Below, piece by piece: positions 17,064 to 26,603 of a stretch of 64,000 nucleotides of DNA. Every line of letters begins with the position of its first letter. Within the stretch, counting starts at the first letter, position 1. The translations under genes were made by a program, and so were the position numbers. The notes beneath the pieces were generated by a model, which worked only from the letters and a program-made list of their open reading frames with translations, made no database searches and was not told where the DNA came from. The stretch is from Ulvibacterium sp965248315 (GTDB taxonomy: Bacteria; Bacteroidota; Bacteroidia; Flavobacteriales; Flavobacteriaceae): the NCBI RefSeq assembly GCF_965248315.1, contig NZ_CBDFIX010000002.1, positions 1,054,001-1,118,000 of the forward strand. The letters run 5' to 3'.

Positions 17064-18187
17064 AAATCATAAGAGACCCCTACACCCAACAACTGTTTAA
17101 ACTGTAACTTTGGTTCTCCAGGATCAATTACAACACCATCGGCATTTACCTGCTCATCGAATAAAATATCATCGTCATAAATCAAATGGGTGCCAATAGT
17201 AGTAACGATATATTCGTTTACCTTAAGATTAAAGTTGAGCTCCCAGTCCACATCTACATTACCAAATCTGCGTAAATAGTCCGTATATAGGTTTAGCCTA
17301 TGTTTGAGCCCCATATTTTTAAAGACTTGGGTTTCCCAAGTATGGTTGACCAGAAAACCAAACTCCAAAAAAACATTTTCACCTTGTTGTATCATGTTTC
17401 CATCAGCATCAAAAATAGCTTTTTGTACCCCAAAAGCCCCTCTATCCGCTAAATCTTGATCTAACACGAAGGTGGCCTTTTGCGTCACGGGCGAGATGTA
17501 TAGATTGAACCTTTGATCCTTGGTTATATACGAGGTTCCCGCTCCCAAAAACGAGTACCCAGGAGCCATAAACCGAGATATGGGCGTACTCCGGTCCGGA
17601 TACTTAAATCCATTGGAAAATTGGGTGTTAAAATTGGCCTTTACGGAATAGTACCAATTACTGATGGTATCCCTTTGATAGCCAAATGTGGAGCTAAACC
17701 GGATGAGGTCGTCCGTTTTTCGTATTTGTTGACCTTCTTGTACATTGATCCCATATCTAAATCGGAGTTCGTTGTCCCACTGGATGTATCTAAATTTATA
17801 ATTTCGGGCAAAACTGGCATTGCCCAGGGCAGATACGGAATTATTTCCCCCAGCATTCCAATTAACAAAAGCTACCTCGCTTAGGTTCAGCCCAAGTTTA
17901 TTCAATCTGGTCCAAAAAGAGGGGACACGAAATTTTTTTGGTTTTTCCGTAAGGGCCTTTGTTTTTTTGAACGACGCCTCTGGAATGGTAAGATTTACGC
18001 CTCTGGGTATATTCTTTATCTTCTCCTGGAAACGGCGGACTACAATGGTATCCACTACGGTGGTATCCACCGCCACACTATCTATGGGTGTACTTGGGGC
18101 AATGGGGTTTTGGGCCAGTAACAATCCAATTGGAAAAACAAAAGACAGCAGAAAAAAGGAGAAGTTACGTCGGTTCTTATTGCTCAT
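17060..18187 (-). CDS. DUF3078 domain-containing outer-membrane-type protein
   Basis: A 375-residue exported protein: signal peptide ending LLLAQ, a proline/threonine/valine-rich linker (residues about 28-60), then a DUF3078 beta-barrel-like domain rich in alternating aromatic strands (FWTRLNKLGLNLSEVAFVNWNAGGNNSVSALGNA is the family's start) and a C-terminal aromatic residue (YDF) as in outer-membrane barrels. Function unknown; the family is restricted to Bacteroidota. ATG at 18187 is used (a TTG precedes it). It overlaps the 3' end of dxs by 11 bp, so it is likely translated from the dxs message. Confidence 0.85.
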   Translation of the reverse strand: MSNKNRRNFSFFLLSFVFPIGLLLAQNPIAPSTPIDSVAVDTTVVDTIVVRRFQEKIKNIPRGVNLTIPEASFKKTKALTEKPKKFRVPSFWTRLNKLGLNLSEVAFVNWNAGGNNSVSALGNASFARNYKFRYIQWDNELRFRYGINVQEGQQIRKTDDLIRFSSTFGYQRDTISNWYYSVKANFNTQFSNGFKYPDRSTPISRFMAPGYSFLGAGTSYITKDQRFNLYISPVTQKATFVLDQDLADRGAFGVQKAIFDADGNMIQQGENVFLEFGFLVNHTWETQVFKNMGLKHRLNLYTDYLRRFGNVDVDWELNFNLKVNEYIVTTIGTHLIYDDDILFDEQVNADGVVIDPGEPKLQFKQLLGVGVSYDF

Positions 18188-19949
18188 CAAAAATTCTATT
18201 TAAAAGATTTCTTAAGGAATTTGCGTCTAGTTCTGCCAGCTGTTGGAGTTCATCCACGGTGCCGTGTTCCAAAAAAACATCATCTATGCCAAGCATATGA
18301 ATTTGGGTGGTATACTTCATTTCATTGGCTTTTTCCAGGATTGCACTACCAAACCCTCCTGCTTTGCTACCATCTTCAATGGTTATAATGTGCTCGTAAT
18401 TTTGAAAAATGTAATCTAAACGATTTGTATCCAAAGGTTTTAGGAAACGCATATCATAGTGCCCTATTTGTTGGTTATTTTCGTTTCTATCAATAACCCT
18501 GCCAACCCTGTTTCCTAGGGGTCCTATTGAAAGTATAGCTATTTTACTCCCTTTTTTTAATTCTTGTGAGGATCCGATAGCTATTTCTTGAAAGGGTAGC
18601 TTCCAATCTACAGTAGTTCCTGAACCCCTTGGATAACGGATGGCAATGGGGTTAGGTAACCCCAACTGAGCTGTGTACATAATATTGCGTAGTTCCATTT
18701 CGTTCCTGGGCGCAAAAATAATCAGGTTGGGAATGCATCGCAAGTATGCTAGGTCAAAAACGCCATGGTGTGTTGCACCATCCTCACCAACAATACCTGC
18801 ACGATCCAAGCAGAATATTACAGGGAGATTCTGCAAAGCTACATCATGTATGACCTGATCGTAGGCGCGTTGAAGAAAAGTAGAGTAAATATTGCAAAAT
18901 GGAATTATGCCCTCTTTGGCCATTCCCGCAGCCATAGTTACGGCATGTTGTTCGGCGATACCTACATCAAAGGCTCTGTCTGGAATTTGCTCCATCATGT
19001 ATTTTAAAGAACTGCCCGTTGGCATGGCCGGGGTAATTCCTACAATCTTTGGATTTTGCTTAGCAAGTTCAACCAAAGTATGTCCAAAAACATCTTGATA
19101 TTTAGGAACTCCGGTTTCGACTGGCTTTATATGTATTTCTCCTGTGGATTTATCAAATTTCCCCGGAGCATGGTAAGCTACTTGATTCTCCTCCGCCTTT
19201 TGCAATCCTTTCCCCTTTGTAGTGATAATATGCAATAACTTAGGCCCTTTACGGGCTTTTAAGCGCTTTAATTCGGATATCAAATTTGGTAAATCATTAC
19301 CGTCAACTGGACCAGAGTAATCAAAATTGAGGCATTCAAAAATGTTTTCGTCCTTGGCCTTGCCCTTTTTTACATTGGTCAAATACTTTTTTAGGGCACC
19401 AACACTGGGATCTATTCCAATAGCGTTGTCATTCAGGATAATGAGTATATCCACATCGGTAACGCCTGCATGATTCAACCCTTCAAAAGCCATTCCGCTG
19501 GCAATGGAAGCATCCCCAATTACTGCGATATGCCTTTTATCTGCTTCACCTTTTAACTTGGAAGCCAAGGCCATACCCAAAATGGCCGAAATGGAGGTAG
19601 AACTATGTCCCGTTCCAAAAGCATCATATTCGCTCTCGCCAATTTTAGGAAATCCGCTAATACCGCCCAACTGTCTATTGGTATCAAAAATTTCCTTTCG
19701 CCCAGTTAAAATTTTATGCCCGTAAGCCTGATGTCCTACATCCCAAACGAGCTTATCCTTTGGAGTATCAAAAATATAATGGAGGGCGATAGTAAGTTCT
19801 ACAACACCTAAGCTTGCGCCTAAATGTCCTTCCTTGGTCGATACGATGTCTATTATAAATTCCCTGAGTTCCTGTGCAAGTTGAGGCAATGTACCCAAGG
19901 GAATCTTGCGCAGATCTTCTGGAGAATCTATTTGGGAAAGGATTTTCAT
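18177..19949 (-). CDS. dxs: 1-deoxy-D-xylulose-5-phosphate synthase
   Basis: First enzyme of the non-mevalonate isoprenoid pathway; thiamine diphosphate-dependent condensation of pyruvate and glyceraldehyde 3-phosphate. From the ATG at 19949 it is 590 residues. The ThDP motif is GDASIASGMAFEG (starting residue 145) ending with ILNDN (171-175); VWDVGHQAYGHKIL lies at 68-81, and the transketolase C-half has DRAGIVGEDGATHHG. An upstream TTG would add 22 residues overlapping the tadA promoter, so it was not chosen. It feeds precursors to the isoprenyl synthase and lycopene cyclase found 15 kb to the right. Confidence 0.96.
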   Translation of the reverse strand: MKILSQIDSPEDLRKIPLGTLPQLAQELREFIIDIVSTKEGHLGASLGVVELTIALHYIFDTPKDKLVWDVGHQAYGHKILTGRKEIFDTNRQLGGISGFPKIGESEYDAFGTGHSSTSISAILGMALASKLKGEADKRHIAVIGDASIASGMAFEGLNHAGVTDVDILIILNDNAIGIDPSVGALKKYLTNVKKGKAKDENIFECLNFDYSGPVDGNDLPNLISELKRLKARKGPKLLHIITTKGKGLQKAEENQVAYHAPGKFDKSTGEIHIKPVETGVPKYQDVFGHTLVELAKQNPKIVGITPAMPTGSSLKYMMEQIPDRAFDVGIAEQHAVTMAAGMAKEGIIPFCNIYSTFLQRAYDQVIHDVALQNLPVIFCLDRAGIVGEDGATHHGVFDLAYLRCIPNLIIFAPRNEMELRNIMYTAQLGLPNPIAIRYPRGSGTTVDWKLPFQEIAIGSSQELKKGSKIAILSIGPLGNRVGRVIDRNENNQQIGHYDMRFLKPLDTNRLDYIFQNYEHIITIEDGSKAGGFGSAILEKANEMKYTTQIHMLGIDDVFLEHGTVDELQQLAELDANSLRNLLNRIFDEQ

Positions 19950-20023
19950 TTTCGGGGACAAATGTACGGCAAAATGGCTGTGTGTTTCTTCACAATTTGA
20001 CTCAAAATTGTACATTTGGTTTT

Positions 20024-20473
20024 ATGATTTTACCTTTTGACGATGCCTATTTCATGAAAAAGGCCCTTGAAGAGGCCTACTTGGCTTTTGAAAAGGGCGA
20101 GGTCCCCATAGGAGCTGTTATCGTAACCCAGGACAGGATTATTGCACGCGCCCACAATCTAACCGAACAATTGAACGATGTTACGGCCCATGCCGAGATG
20201 CAAGCAATAACCTCCGCGGCCAATTTTTTGGGAGGCAAGTATTTAAACAATTGTGTGCTCTATGTAACCTTGGAGCCCTGTCAAATGTGCGCGGGCGCCT
20301 TGTATTGGAGCCAGATTTCTAAAATTGTATTCGCTGCCAAGGATCCCAAAAGGGGATTCAAGGCCATGGGGGCAAAATTACACCCAAAAACTGAAGTCCT
20401 TGGAGGTCTTTTGGAAAATGAAGCTTCCGTTCTTCTGAAACGATTTTTTATTCAAAAAAGGAATTTAAACTGA
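20024..20473 (+). CDS. tadA: tRNA-specific adenosine deaminase
   Basis: Deaminates A34 to inosine in tRNA-Arg(ACG). From ATG 20024 the product has 149 residues. Zinc ligands and catalytic Glu are visible: His56-Ala-Glu58 and Pro85-Cys86-Gln-Met-Cys89. The C-terminal KRFFIQKR is the typical tail. The frame is open 150 bp further upstream but that part overlaps dxs and lacks similarity to the family. It is divergent from dxs. Confidence 0.94.
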   Translation: MILPFDDAYFMKKALEEAYLAFEKGEVPIGAVIVTQDRIIARAHNLTEQLNDVTAHAEMQAITSAANFLGGKYLNNCVLYVTLEPCQMCAGALYWSQISKIVFAAKDPKRGFKAMGAKLHPKTEVLGGLLENEASVLLKRFFIQKRNLN

Positions 20474-20484
20474 AGTGGAGGTAC

Positions 20485-20511
20485 GAAAAACCCCGGTATT
20501 TTACCAGGGTT
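20485..20511 (-). terminator. Rho-independent terminator of the cold-shock gene
   Basis: Hairpin arms 20489-20498 and 20502-20511 (AACCCTGGTA/TACCGGGGTT on the minus strand, one mismatch), loop AAA, followed by a run of T on the minus strand. Confidence 0.75.
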
Positions 20512-20536
20512 GAAATTCTGTTCAATAATACAATAC

Positions 20537-20731
20537 TTATCCTAGCACTTGTACTTGTGCGGCTACCATACCTTTTCTGCCCTCTTCCTCAACGTATTCT
20601 ACTTTGTCGCCTTCGTTTAGCTCAACTCCATTCAATGCCGTGGCATGAACAAAGATGTCTTTTCCCGTCTCATCGTTCGTAATGAACCCATATCCTTTGG
20701 AGTCATTAAAAAATTTTACTGTACCGGTCAT
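20537..20731 (-). CDS. Cold-shock domain protein (CspA family)
   Basis: A 64-residue single OB-fold RNA chaperone. RNP1 is KGYGFITND (residues 12-20) and RNP2 is DIFVHATAL (25-33); the GTVKFFNDSKGYGFI start is typical. Full length for the family. It has its own terminator, and the 94-bp upstream gap gives room for the long untranslated leader that often controls such genes; no leader structure was proven. Confidence 0.95.
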   Translation of the reverse strand: MTGTVKFFNDSKGYGFITNDETGKDIFVHATALNGVELNEGDKVEYVEEEGRKGMVAAQVQVLG

Positions 20732-20825
20732 TCAATTAAAATTATTTGTGAAAAAATGTTTGTCTCACTAAGGTATTATTTTTTGGTCAAAATAGACTTA
20801 ATTTGCCGGTCAAATGTTCTTAAAG

Positions 20826-21077
20826 TCATTGGTTTTCAGACTTTTCCCTTTCTTTTTTCCGCATTTTTTGAATATTTTCCTCATTCAGCATATAATCTTT
20901 CATCTTTTTCCCTTTACTCTCCTTTATTAAAAAAAGGGGCATTGCAACAAGAAAAAGGCCAACGGTTCCGAAACCAATGAATTTGTGTGCCAATTGAAGT
21001 TCTTCCTCTTGGATGGAAAACCCATAAAAGATTGAAATAAACGAGGCAATGGTAATAAGGGCGATAACATATTTCAT
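20826..21077 (-). CDS. Small membrane protein of unknown function
   Basis: 83 residues with two hydrophobic segments (about 4-20 and 31-50) and a very basic, charged tail (KESKGKKMKDYMLNEENIQKMRKKEREKSENQ). I do not recognise a family. It lies between the cold-shock gene and the CLC channel gene on the same strand, 52 bp downstream of the channel gene, and may share its transcript. Confidence 0.6.
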   Translation of the reverse strand: MKYVIALITIASFISIFYGFSIQEEELQLAHKFIGFGTVGLFLVAMPLFLIKESKGKKMKDYMLNEENIQKMRKKEREKSENQ

Positions 21078-21129
21078 ATACCTAAAATTATCAAAAAGAG
21101 CATAAACCAGAGCTACAATGTTTTATCCA

Positions 21130-22914
21130 TTATTTTGTGAAGTTGATCAACTCCCGACGGTATGCGGTCAAGAGCTTCGATTTGGACACGAAACCAAAGT
21201 ATTTCCCATCTTTGATTACAGGAAGATTCCACGCCCCACTGTCCTGAAATTTTCGCATTACCTTTTGCATAGTATCCTCTCCATAAAAAATATGTTCGGG
21301 AGGATTTCGCATGAAGTTCTTGACCGTTGTTGTTTTATACATGGAGGTATCGAACATAAATTCCCGGATATCGTCCAATAGTACAATGCCAGCCAAGGCC
21401 TTTTTTTCATCTACTACGGGAAAAATGTTGCGGGTGGATTTTGACACGGATTGGTGCAGCATGTCACCGAGATTCATTTCAGGGGATACCGATTTAAAAT
21501 TTTTCTCAATAACATCATCCAACTGCATCAAGGTCAAAACCGCCTGATCCTTATTATGGGTCAGTAAGGCACCTTGTTGTGCCAGTTCCCTAGTGTAAAT
21601 AGAATAATCGGTTGCATTTTTGGTAATTAGATATGAAATGGAGGCGGTAATCATAAGAGGTACAAAAAGAGCGTAACCCCCGGTGATTTCAGCGATTAGA
21701 AATATCGCAGTCAGTGGCGCGTGCAATACCCCCGCTATAAGACCGGCCATACCGATCAACGTAAAATTACTTTCGGAGACGGCGAAACCCAGCCCCGAAT
21801 GGTTTATCACTTTTGCCACAACATTGCCCAGGGCACTACCCATTACCATGGTAGGAATAAATATCCCCCCGGAACCGCCCGCTGCCAAAGTAGTGGTCAT
21901 GGCTACCGCCTTAAAAATGGTAATACCAAAGAGCAGGGCAATAACCACCCAAATATTATCAATGTAAGCATCAAAAGGAGTTCTGCCCAGCGCGACGGCA
22001 TGTTCTCCATCCAATAGACTATTGATAAACCCAAAACCTTCCCCATATAGGGGAGGAATAAAATAGAGCATTATTCCTATGGCCAAACCTCCAATAAGCA
22101 GTTTGTACTTTGGACTCTTAAACGGCCTGAAAAGTTTCTGAATGCCAAAGTACATTTTGGTGAAATAAATAGAGGCAAATGCGGTGCCAACTCCCAATAT
22201 TATATAAAACAAGGTGTCTTTCACTTCAAAATCTTGGGTAATCGTAAAATTAAAAAGGGCCTCATTGCCCAAAAAGAAGTATGAAGTGAGCACACCTGAT
22301 ATGGAGGCTAGTAAAAGTGGCAATACCGATAACATGGTCAAATCCAAGCTAAATACTTCCACGGCAAAAATAATAGCGGCAATGGGAGATTGGAAAATGG
22401 AGGCAATAGCTCCTGCAGAGGCACAGGCGATCAACAAGGAACGCGTTTTGGTATTAATATGGAACAACCGGCTCATATTGGAACTGATGGCGGCTCCGGA
22501 TGCAACGGCCGGACCTAAAAGCCCTACCGAACCCCCAAAACCAACAGTCAAAGGGGCGGCTATCAATTGGGTATAAATATGTTTGGGCGCAATAATACCT
22601 TTCCTTTTGGACAATGAGAAAAGAATGGAAGAGACGGCATGTTGCAGTTTTTCCTTATGCACAAATTTAACGTAGAGATACACCAGCGCCAGACCGATTA
22701 TGGGCAGTATAAAATACATTCCGTAATTGGAAAAAAGGATACCTCTTTCTAAGGAAGACTCTATAAAATAGGTAATGTTCTTTAGGGTAACCGAAGCCAA
22801 ACCTGCTAAAAGGCCAACAACAACACTTAATATATGGATAAACGTTTTATTGGAAATGTGCTTGTATCTCCAGACCAATAAACGTTTCAAAAGATTTTTC
22901 CTAGGATAAGGCAT
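21130..22914 (-). CDS. CLC-type chloride channel/transporter with CBS pair
   Basis: About 594 residues from ATG 22914 (a TTG at 22950 is possible). The CLC membrane domain spans roughly 25-420; GGSGGIFIPTMVMGSALG is the conserved GxFxP anion-site motif. Two CBS domains follow (about 455-590; VLLDDIREFM and LPVIKDGKYFGFVSKSKLL), probable nucleotide sensors. The first signature, usually GxExGP, reads GGSVGLLGPAVASG here: the gating-glutamate position is Leu133. The usual GSGIP selectivity motif is also absent (HAVSSIL in its place). This suggests an uncoupled anion channel rather than a Cl-/H+ exchanger; inference only. Confidence 0.9.
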   Translation of the reverse strand: MPYPRKNLLKRLLVWRYKHISNKTFIHILSVVVGLLAGLASVTLKNITYFIESSLERGILFSNYGMYFILPIIGLALVYLYVKFVHKEKLQHAVSSILFSLSKRKGIIAPKHIYTQLIAAPLTVGFGGSVGLLGPAVASGAAISSNMSRLFHINTKTRSLLIACASAGAIASIFQSPIAAIIFAVEVFSLDLTMLSVLPLLLASISGVLTSYFFLGNEALFNFTITQDFEVKDTLFYIILGVGTAFASIYFTKMYFGIQKLFRPFKSPKYKLLIGGLAIGIMLYFIPPLYGEGFGFINSLLDGEHAVALGRTPFDAYIDNIWVVIALLFGITIFKAVAMTTTLAAGGSGGIFIPTMVMGSALGNVVAKVINHSGLGFAVSESNFTLIGMAGLIAGVLHAPLTAIFLIAEITGGYALFVPLMITASISYLITKNATDYSIYTRELAQQGALLTHNKDQAVLTLMQLDDVIEKNFKSVSPEMNLGDMLHQSVSKSTRNIFPVVDEKKALAGIVLLDDIREFMFDTSMYKTTTVKNFMRNPPEHIFYGEDTMQKVMRKFQDSGAWNLPVIKDGKYFGFVSKSKLLTAYRRELINFTK

Positions 22915-22992
22915 TGAATCCAGCCATTGACTAAGGGCAAAGGTATCCAATTTCTATTGAAGAAAACCGTAAGGAATATTTCTAGAGCAAGC

Positions 22993-24108
22993 CTAGTACT
23001 GTAGAGAAAACTCAAACGGCTCCGCCGATAGGAGATCTCCATTTTTGATTACGCTGAATTGTAGCCTATAAGTTCCTTCTGGCAAGATTTCCGTTGGAAA
23101 TGAAACCCACATAAAGCTTCCCCTATGGAATAAATTTCTGATCGGGGGGTCTTCAACGATGGTAAAGCCCACCTCGCAGTTATTGGACAAAAACAAATTA
23201 ATATCGTCCGTATTATGGAATCTTTGGTTCAATTGTGTATAAACAGGTGTTGTTATTAAAGGGTCTTCCATATTTGTAATACTAATCTGGTAATCGTCCG
23301 GTTTATTAAAATCCGTTTCCGTCCGCAGGGATGAATCCCAAAAGAATCCCTGAAAAAGAAGTTTTGTTTTATCCAAATCACTACAGGATACCGTCTTTTG
23401 AAAACTAAGTGCGTTGATTCTTGGATTTGGATTAAATAACTCAATAGTGCTAAAACTACCGTTGTAATAGTCATTAAATTGGAGTGTCAAAGATGCTTCC
23501 AGCCTTTCTTCATAAACGTCCGAGGAATCAAATAAGGTTTGTAACCCGGTAAAAGCCTTAATCAATAAGGAATCCTTTGAGATAACCGTAATTTCTGTGG
23601 GAATACTGTCATTTTCCCTTTTTAGGAATAAAACTATATCATCCCCCAATTCGGTATAGTCATCATCGGCAAATATGTTGGTAACCCATATACTATTGGG
23701 ATTTCCCTCTCGTACAAAAGTGTAATTAAAGGGAAGTGTCCTAAATTGTATTTCGGCGCCCTCTTTTACAAAATCATTTACCTTAAATACGGGCTTGGCC
23801 GTATAGGTAGTCCCTCGTTCAAGATCAGTGATTTCCAACACCTTTTGATTTTCAATAGGAACCTCTAAAATATCCCAATTACTGTCATCTATCTTCCTGT
23901 ACCAAATTTCCGTAACCAGTTCCCCGCCGTTTGTTGTGAGATTTGAATACGAAAATTGGAGTGCTATCGAGGTTGATGTGATTTCGCCAATACTGGAAGC
24001 CAATCCCTCCAGGTCTATTCTAGCCTCAGCAGCGGGTATGGTCTCTGTACCATTATTGCTACAACCCAAAGCTAGTATGGCAAATGCTACGTATAAAACA
24101 ATTTTCAT
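22993..24108 (-). CDS. Lipoprotein of unknown function with a fibronectin-III-like N-terminus
   Basis: A 371-residue lipoprotein with lipobox LALGC (Cys16). Residues about 35-125 read like one FN3-type beta-sandwich (LQFSYSNLTTNGGELVTEIWYRK... ITDLERGTTYTAKPVFKVND). The rest has no family I recognise and looks beta-rich, with three cysteines. It lies between aspS and the CLC gene on the same strand with short gaps, so co-transcription is possible but no functional link is evident. Confidence 0.7.
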   Translation of the reverse strand: MKIVLYVAFAILALGCSNNGTETIPAAEARIDLEGLASSIGEITSTSIALQFSYSNLTTNGGELVTEIWYRKIDDSNWDILEVPIENQKVLEITDLERGTTYTAKPVFKVNDFVKEGAEIQFRTLPFNYTFVREGNPNSIWVTNIFADDDYTELGDDIVLFLKRENDSIPTEITVISKDSLLIKAFTGLQTLFDSSDVYEERLEASLTLQFNDYYNGSFSTIELFNPNPRINALSFQKTVSCSDLDKTKLLFQGFFWDSSLRTETDFNKPDDYQISITNMEDPLITTPVYTQLNQRFHNTDDINLFLSNNCEVGFTIVEDPPIRNLFHRGSFMWVSFPTEILPEGTYRLQFSVIKNGDLLSAEPFEFSLQY

Positions 24109-24172
24109 TATATGACTGTAAGAGTCCTATTTTAAAATACGTACAACTTTGTCCTAAGTATGGGTCTATTGC

Positions 24173-25921
24173 CTATTTCTGTAACTTCAACCCCAACTCA
24201 TCCAATTGTTCACGGTCAATGGGGGAGGGAGCATCGATCATCACATCCCTACCATTGTTGTTTTTGGGAAAGGCAATAAAATCCCGAATGGTTTCCTGTC
24301 CGCCCAAAATGGCGACCAAACGATCCAAACCAAAAGCGATACCACCATGTGGCGGGGCACCATATTGGAATGCATCCATTAAAAACCCAAATTGGGCCTG
24401 TGCCTCTTCCGGGGTAAAGCCCAAATGGCGGAACATGGTGGCTTGAACCTCTTTGTCATGGATACGGATGGATCCGCCACCAATTTCATTCCCATTCAAG
24501 ACCAAATCATATGCATTGGCCTTTACTTTTCCGGGATCGGTATCCAAAAGTTCCAATTGTCCGGGCTTGGGAGAAGTAAATGGATGGTGCATGGCATGGT
24601 AGCGACCTGTTTCCTCATCCAGTTCCAACAATGGGAAATCGGTTATCCATAAAGGAGCAAATTCATTGGGTTTCCTAAGCCCCAAACGTTCTGCCATTTC
24701 CATGCGTAACGCGCTTAATTGAGTCCGTGTTTCCATGGTATTGCCGGACAGTACACAGATGAGGTCACCGGCCTTGGCTCCAACTACTTTCGCCCAGTTA
24801 CCAAGGTCCTGTTGATCATAAAACTTATCAACGGATGATTTAAAGGTCCCATCCTCATTGCATTTTACATAGACCATACCTTTTGCACCAACCTGCGGAC
24901 GTTTTACCCAATCGATTAATCTATCGATTTCCTTTCTGGTATAGACGGCGGCGTCTGGTATTGCCATACCACCAACAAATTCCGCAGAGTTGAATACATT
25001 GAAATCCTTATGTTGGGCCACTTCATTTAATTCTCCCAATTCCATTCCAAAACGAATGTCGGGCTTGTCGTTTCCAAAGCGCCTCATGGCTTCGTCAAAG
25101 GTCATCCTGGGAAAAGCATCTATTTCAATTCCGTTAATTTCCGCCAACAAGTGTTTGGTAAGCCCTTCAAAGGTGTTAAGAATGTCTTCCTGTTCCACGA
25201 AGGCCATTTCACAATCAATTTGTGTAAATTCAGGTTGACGGTCCGCACGTAGATCCTCGTCCCGAAAACATTTAACAATCTGAAAATACTTGTCCATTCC
25301 ACCCACCATCAATAATTGTTTAAAAGTTTGTGGTGATTGGGGAAGGGCATAAAACTGTCCCTCGTTCATTCGACTGGGCACCACAAAATCGCGTGCACCC
25401 TCGGGTGTTGATTTTATGAGATATGGTGTTTCCACTTCAATGAAATCCTGCTGTGACAGATATTTGCGAACCTCCATGGTTACCTTGCTTCGGAAGATAA
25501 GATTGTTTTTTACTGGATTTCTACGAATGTCCAGATAACGATATTTCATACGAAGATCCTCGCCGCCATCGGTCTCATTTTCAATGGTAAAAGGAGGTGT
25601 TTTGGAAGCATTGAGAATGGTAAGCTCATGCACTAGGACCTCTATATTACCGGTGGGTAGGTTTGGGTTTTTGGAAGCCCTTTCGATGACTGTGCCCTTG
25701 ACCTGTATCACAAATTCCCTTCCTAAATTCCTTGCCCTTTCCAATATATCTGAAGAGGTACGTTCTTCATCGAATACGAGTTGAGTAATGCCATAACGAT
25801 CTCGTAGATCTACCCAGACTACAAAACCTTTGTCCCTGGTTTTTTGCACCCAACCCGTGAGTGTAGCCAAAGTATTGCTATGGGATTCCCTTAATTCGCC
25901 GCAGGTGTGAGTCCTGTACAT
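24173..25921 (-). CDS. aspS: Aspartyl-tRNA synthetase
   Basis: Charges tRNA-Asp. 582 residues, normal for the bacterial type: N-terminal OB-fold anticodon-binding domain (THTCGELRESHSN... GWVQKTRDKGFVVWVDLRD), class II motif 2 FRDEDLRADRQPEFTQID, an inserted GAD domain (about 290-420), and motif 3 GGIAFGLDRLVAILGG. ATG at 25921. A -7 box (TAACTTTG) lies 20 bp upstream. Confidence 0.97.
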   Translation of the reverse strand: MYRTHTCGELRESHSNTLATLTGWVQKTRDKGFVVWVDLRDRYGITQLVFDEERTSSDILERARNLGREFVIQVKGTVIERASKNPNLPTGNIEVLVHELTILNASKTPPFTIENETDGGEDLRMKYRYLDIRRNPVKNNLIFRSKVTMEVRKYLSQQDFIEVETPYLIKSTPEGARDFVVPSRMNEGQFYALPQSPQTFKQLLMVGGMDKYFQIVKCFRDEDLRADRQPEFTQIDCEMAFVEQEDILNTFEGLTKHLLAEINGIEIDAFPRMTFDEAMRRFGNDKPDIRFGMELGELNEVAQHKDFNVFNSAEFVGGMAIPDAAVYTRKEIDRLIDWVKRPQVGAKGMVYVKCNEDGTFKSSVDKFYDQQDLGNWAKVVGAKAGDLICVLSGNTMETRTQLSALRMEMAERLGLRKPNEFAPLWITDFPLLELDEETGRYHAMHHPFTSPKPGQLELLDTDPGKVKANAYDLVLNGNEIGGGSIRIHDKEVQATMFRHLGFTPEEAQAQFGFLMDAFQYGAPPHGGIAFGLDRLVAILGGQETIRDFIAFPKNNNGRDVMIDAPSPIDREQLDELGLKLQK

Positions 25922-25940
25922 ATATTTTGGTTTAGGACGG

Positions 25941-25948
25941 CAAAGTTA
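25941..25948 (-). promoter_or_regulatory. -7 promoter box of aspS
   Basis: TAACTTTG on the minus strand, an exact match to TAnnTTTG, ending 20 bp before the aspS ATG. A convincing -33 TTTG was not found at the usual distance. Confidence 0.55.
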
Positions 25949-26053
25949 AGAAGTATAGCGGTTTAAAGAACATGCATTTCAGCGGATTTTTCTGAAAAAG
26001 GGCGTAAAAGGATATAAACTGATAAAAGTCATAAATGTCTTTAAATTAGTTGG

Positions 26054-26130
26054 TTACATTTGCAATGTAAATTTAATGTTAATTAAAAGTTACGTAAACA
26101 TGTATTTTTTGTAAAATAAATGTATCTTTG
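26054..26130 (+). promoter_or_regulatory. Promoter region of the MORN-like gene
   Basis: TATCTTTG at 26123-26130 is an exact -7 match 44 bp before the ATG. Further up, TTACATT-TGC-AATGTAA (26054-26070) is a perfect 7-bp dyad that also contains another TAnnTTTG (TACATTTG). Either box could be the promoter; the dyad could be an operator. Confidence 0.45.
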
Positions 26131-26174
26131 TATCGTTAATTAGAAGTAAATACGAATCTAAATTCCACAATACG

Positions 26175-26522
26175 ATGAAATTATTCACAATACTATTGGC
26201 ACTTACATTCACGTTAGGAATGAATGCCCAAGAAAACAAACCCACCTTTGAGAAGGAGGGTGATTTAACTAAGGCCACGTATTTTCACGATAATGGTGAA
26301 ATTGCACAAACCGGCTATTTTGCAGAAGGAAAACTACACGGACAATGGATAATGTTCGATGAGGACGGTAAGAAAATAGCAAAGGGCAAATATGACATGG
26401 GCAAGCGCACCGGGAAATGGCTTTTCTGGGAAGGAGAAGTGCTTAAGGAGGTAGACTTTGCCGACAATAGGATTGCCAGTGTAGTCGAATCCACAAATGC
26501 AAAACCCGTTGTTATAAATTAA
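26175..26522 (+). CDS. Exported MORN-variant repeat protein
   Basis: A 115-residue protein with signal peptide (MKLFTILLALTFTLGMNAQ) and about three short repeats of the toxin-antitoxin-associated MORN variant type (KATYFHDNGEIAQTGYFAEGKLHGQWIMF, DEDGKKIAKGKYDMGKRTGKWLFW, EGEVLKEVDF). Such proteins are exported and probably form an extended beta sheet; the function is unknown. It converges with the RND operon across a strong terminator. Confidence 0.82.
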   Translation: MKLFTILLALTFTLGMNAQENKPTFEKEGDLTKATYFHDNGEIAQTGYFAEGKLHGQWIMFDEDGKKIAKGKYDMGKRTGKWLFWEGEVLKEVDFADNRIASVVESTNAKPVVIN

Positions 26523-26542
26523 AGTAAATTACTGCGATAAAT

Positions 26543-26580
26543 AAAAATGGCCCCGGTGTACACCGGGGCCATTTTTATTT
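26543..26580. terminator. Bidirectional rho-independent terminator
   Basis: Near-perfect palindrome with arms AAAAATGGCCCCGGT (26543-26557) and its complement (26562-26576), a 4-nt loop, and A/T runs on both sides. It serves the MORN-like gene and the convergent RND operon. Confidence 0.93.
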
Positions 26581-26603
26581 AAGATAAAGAAATGTATACT
26601 TGA

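Noticed and set aside
19950..20015. Longer dxs product starting at a TTG
   Set aside because: It would overlap the divergent tadA control region and adds residues with no match to the family.
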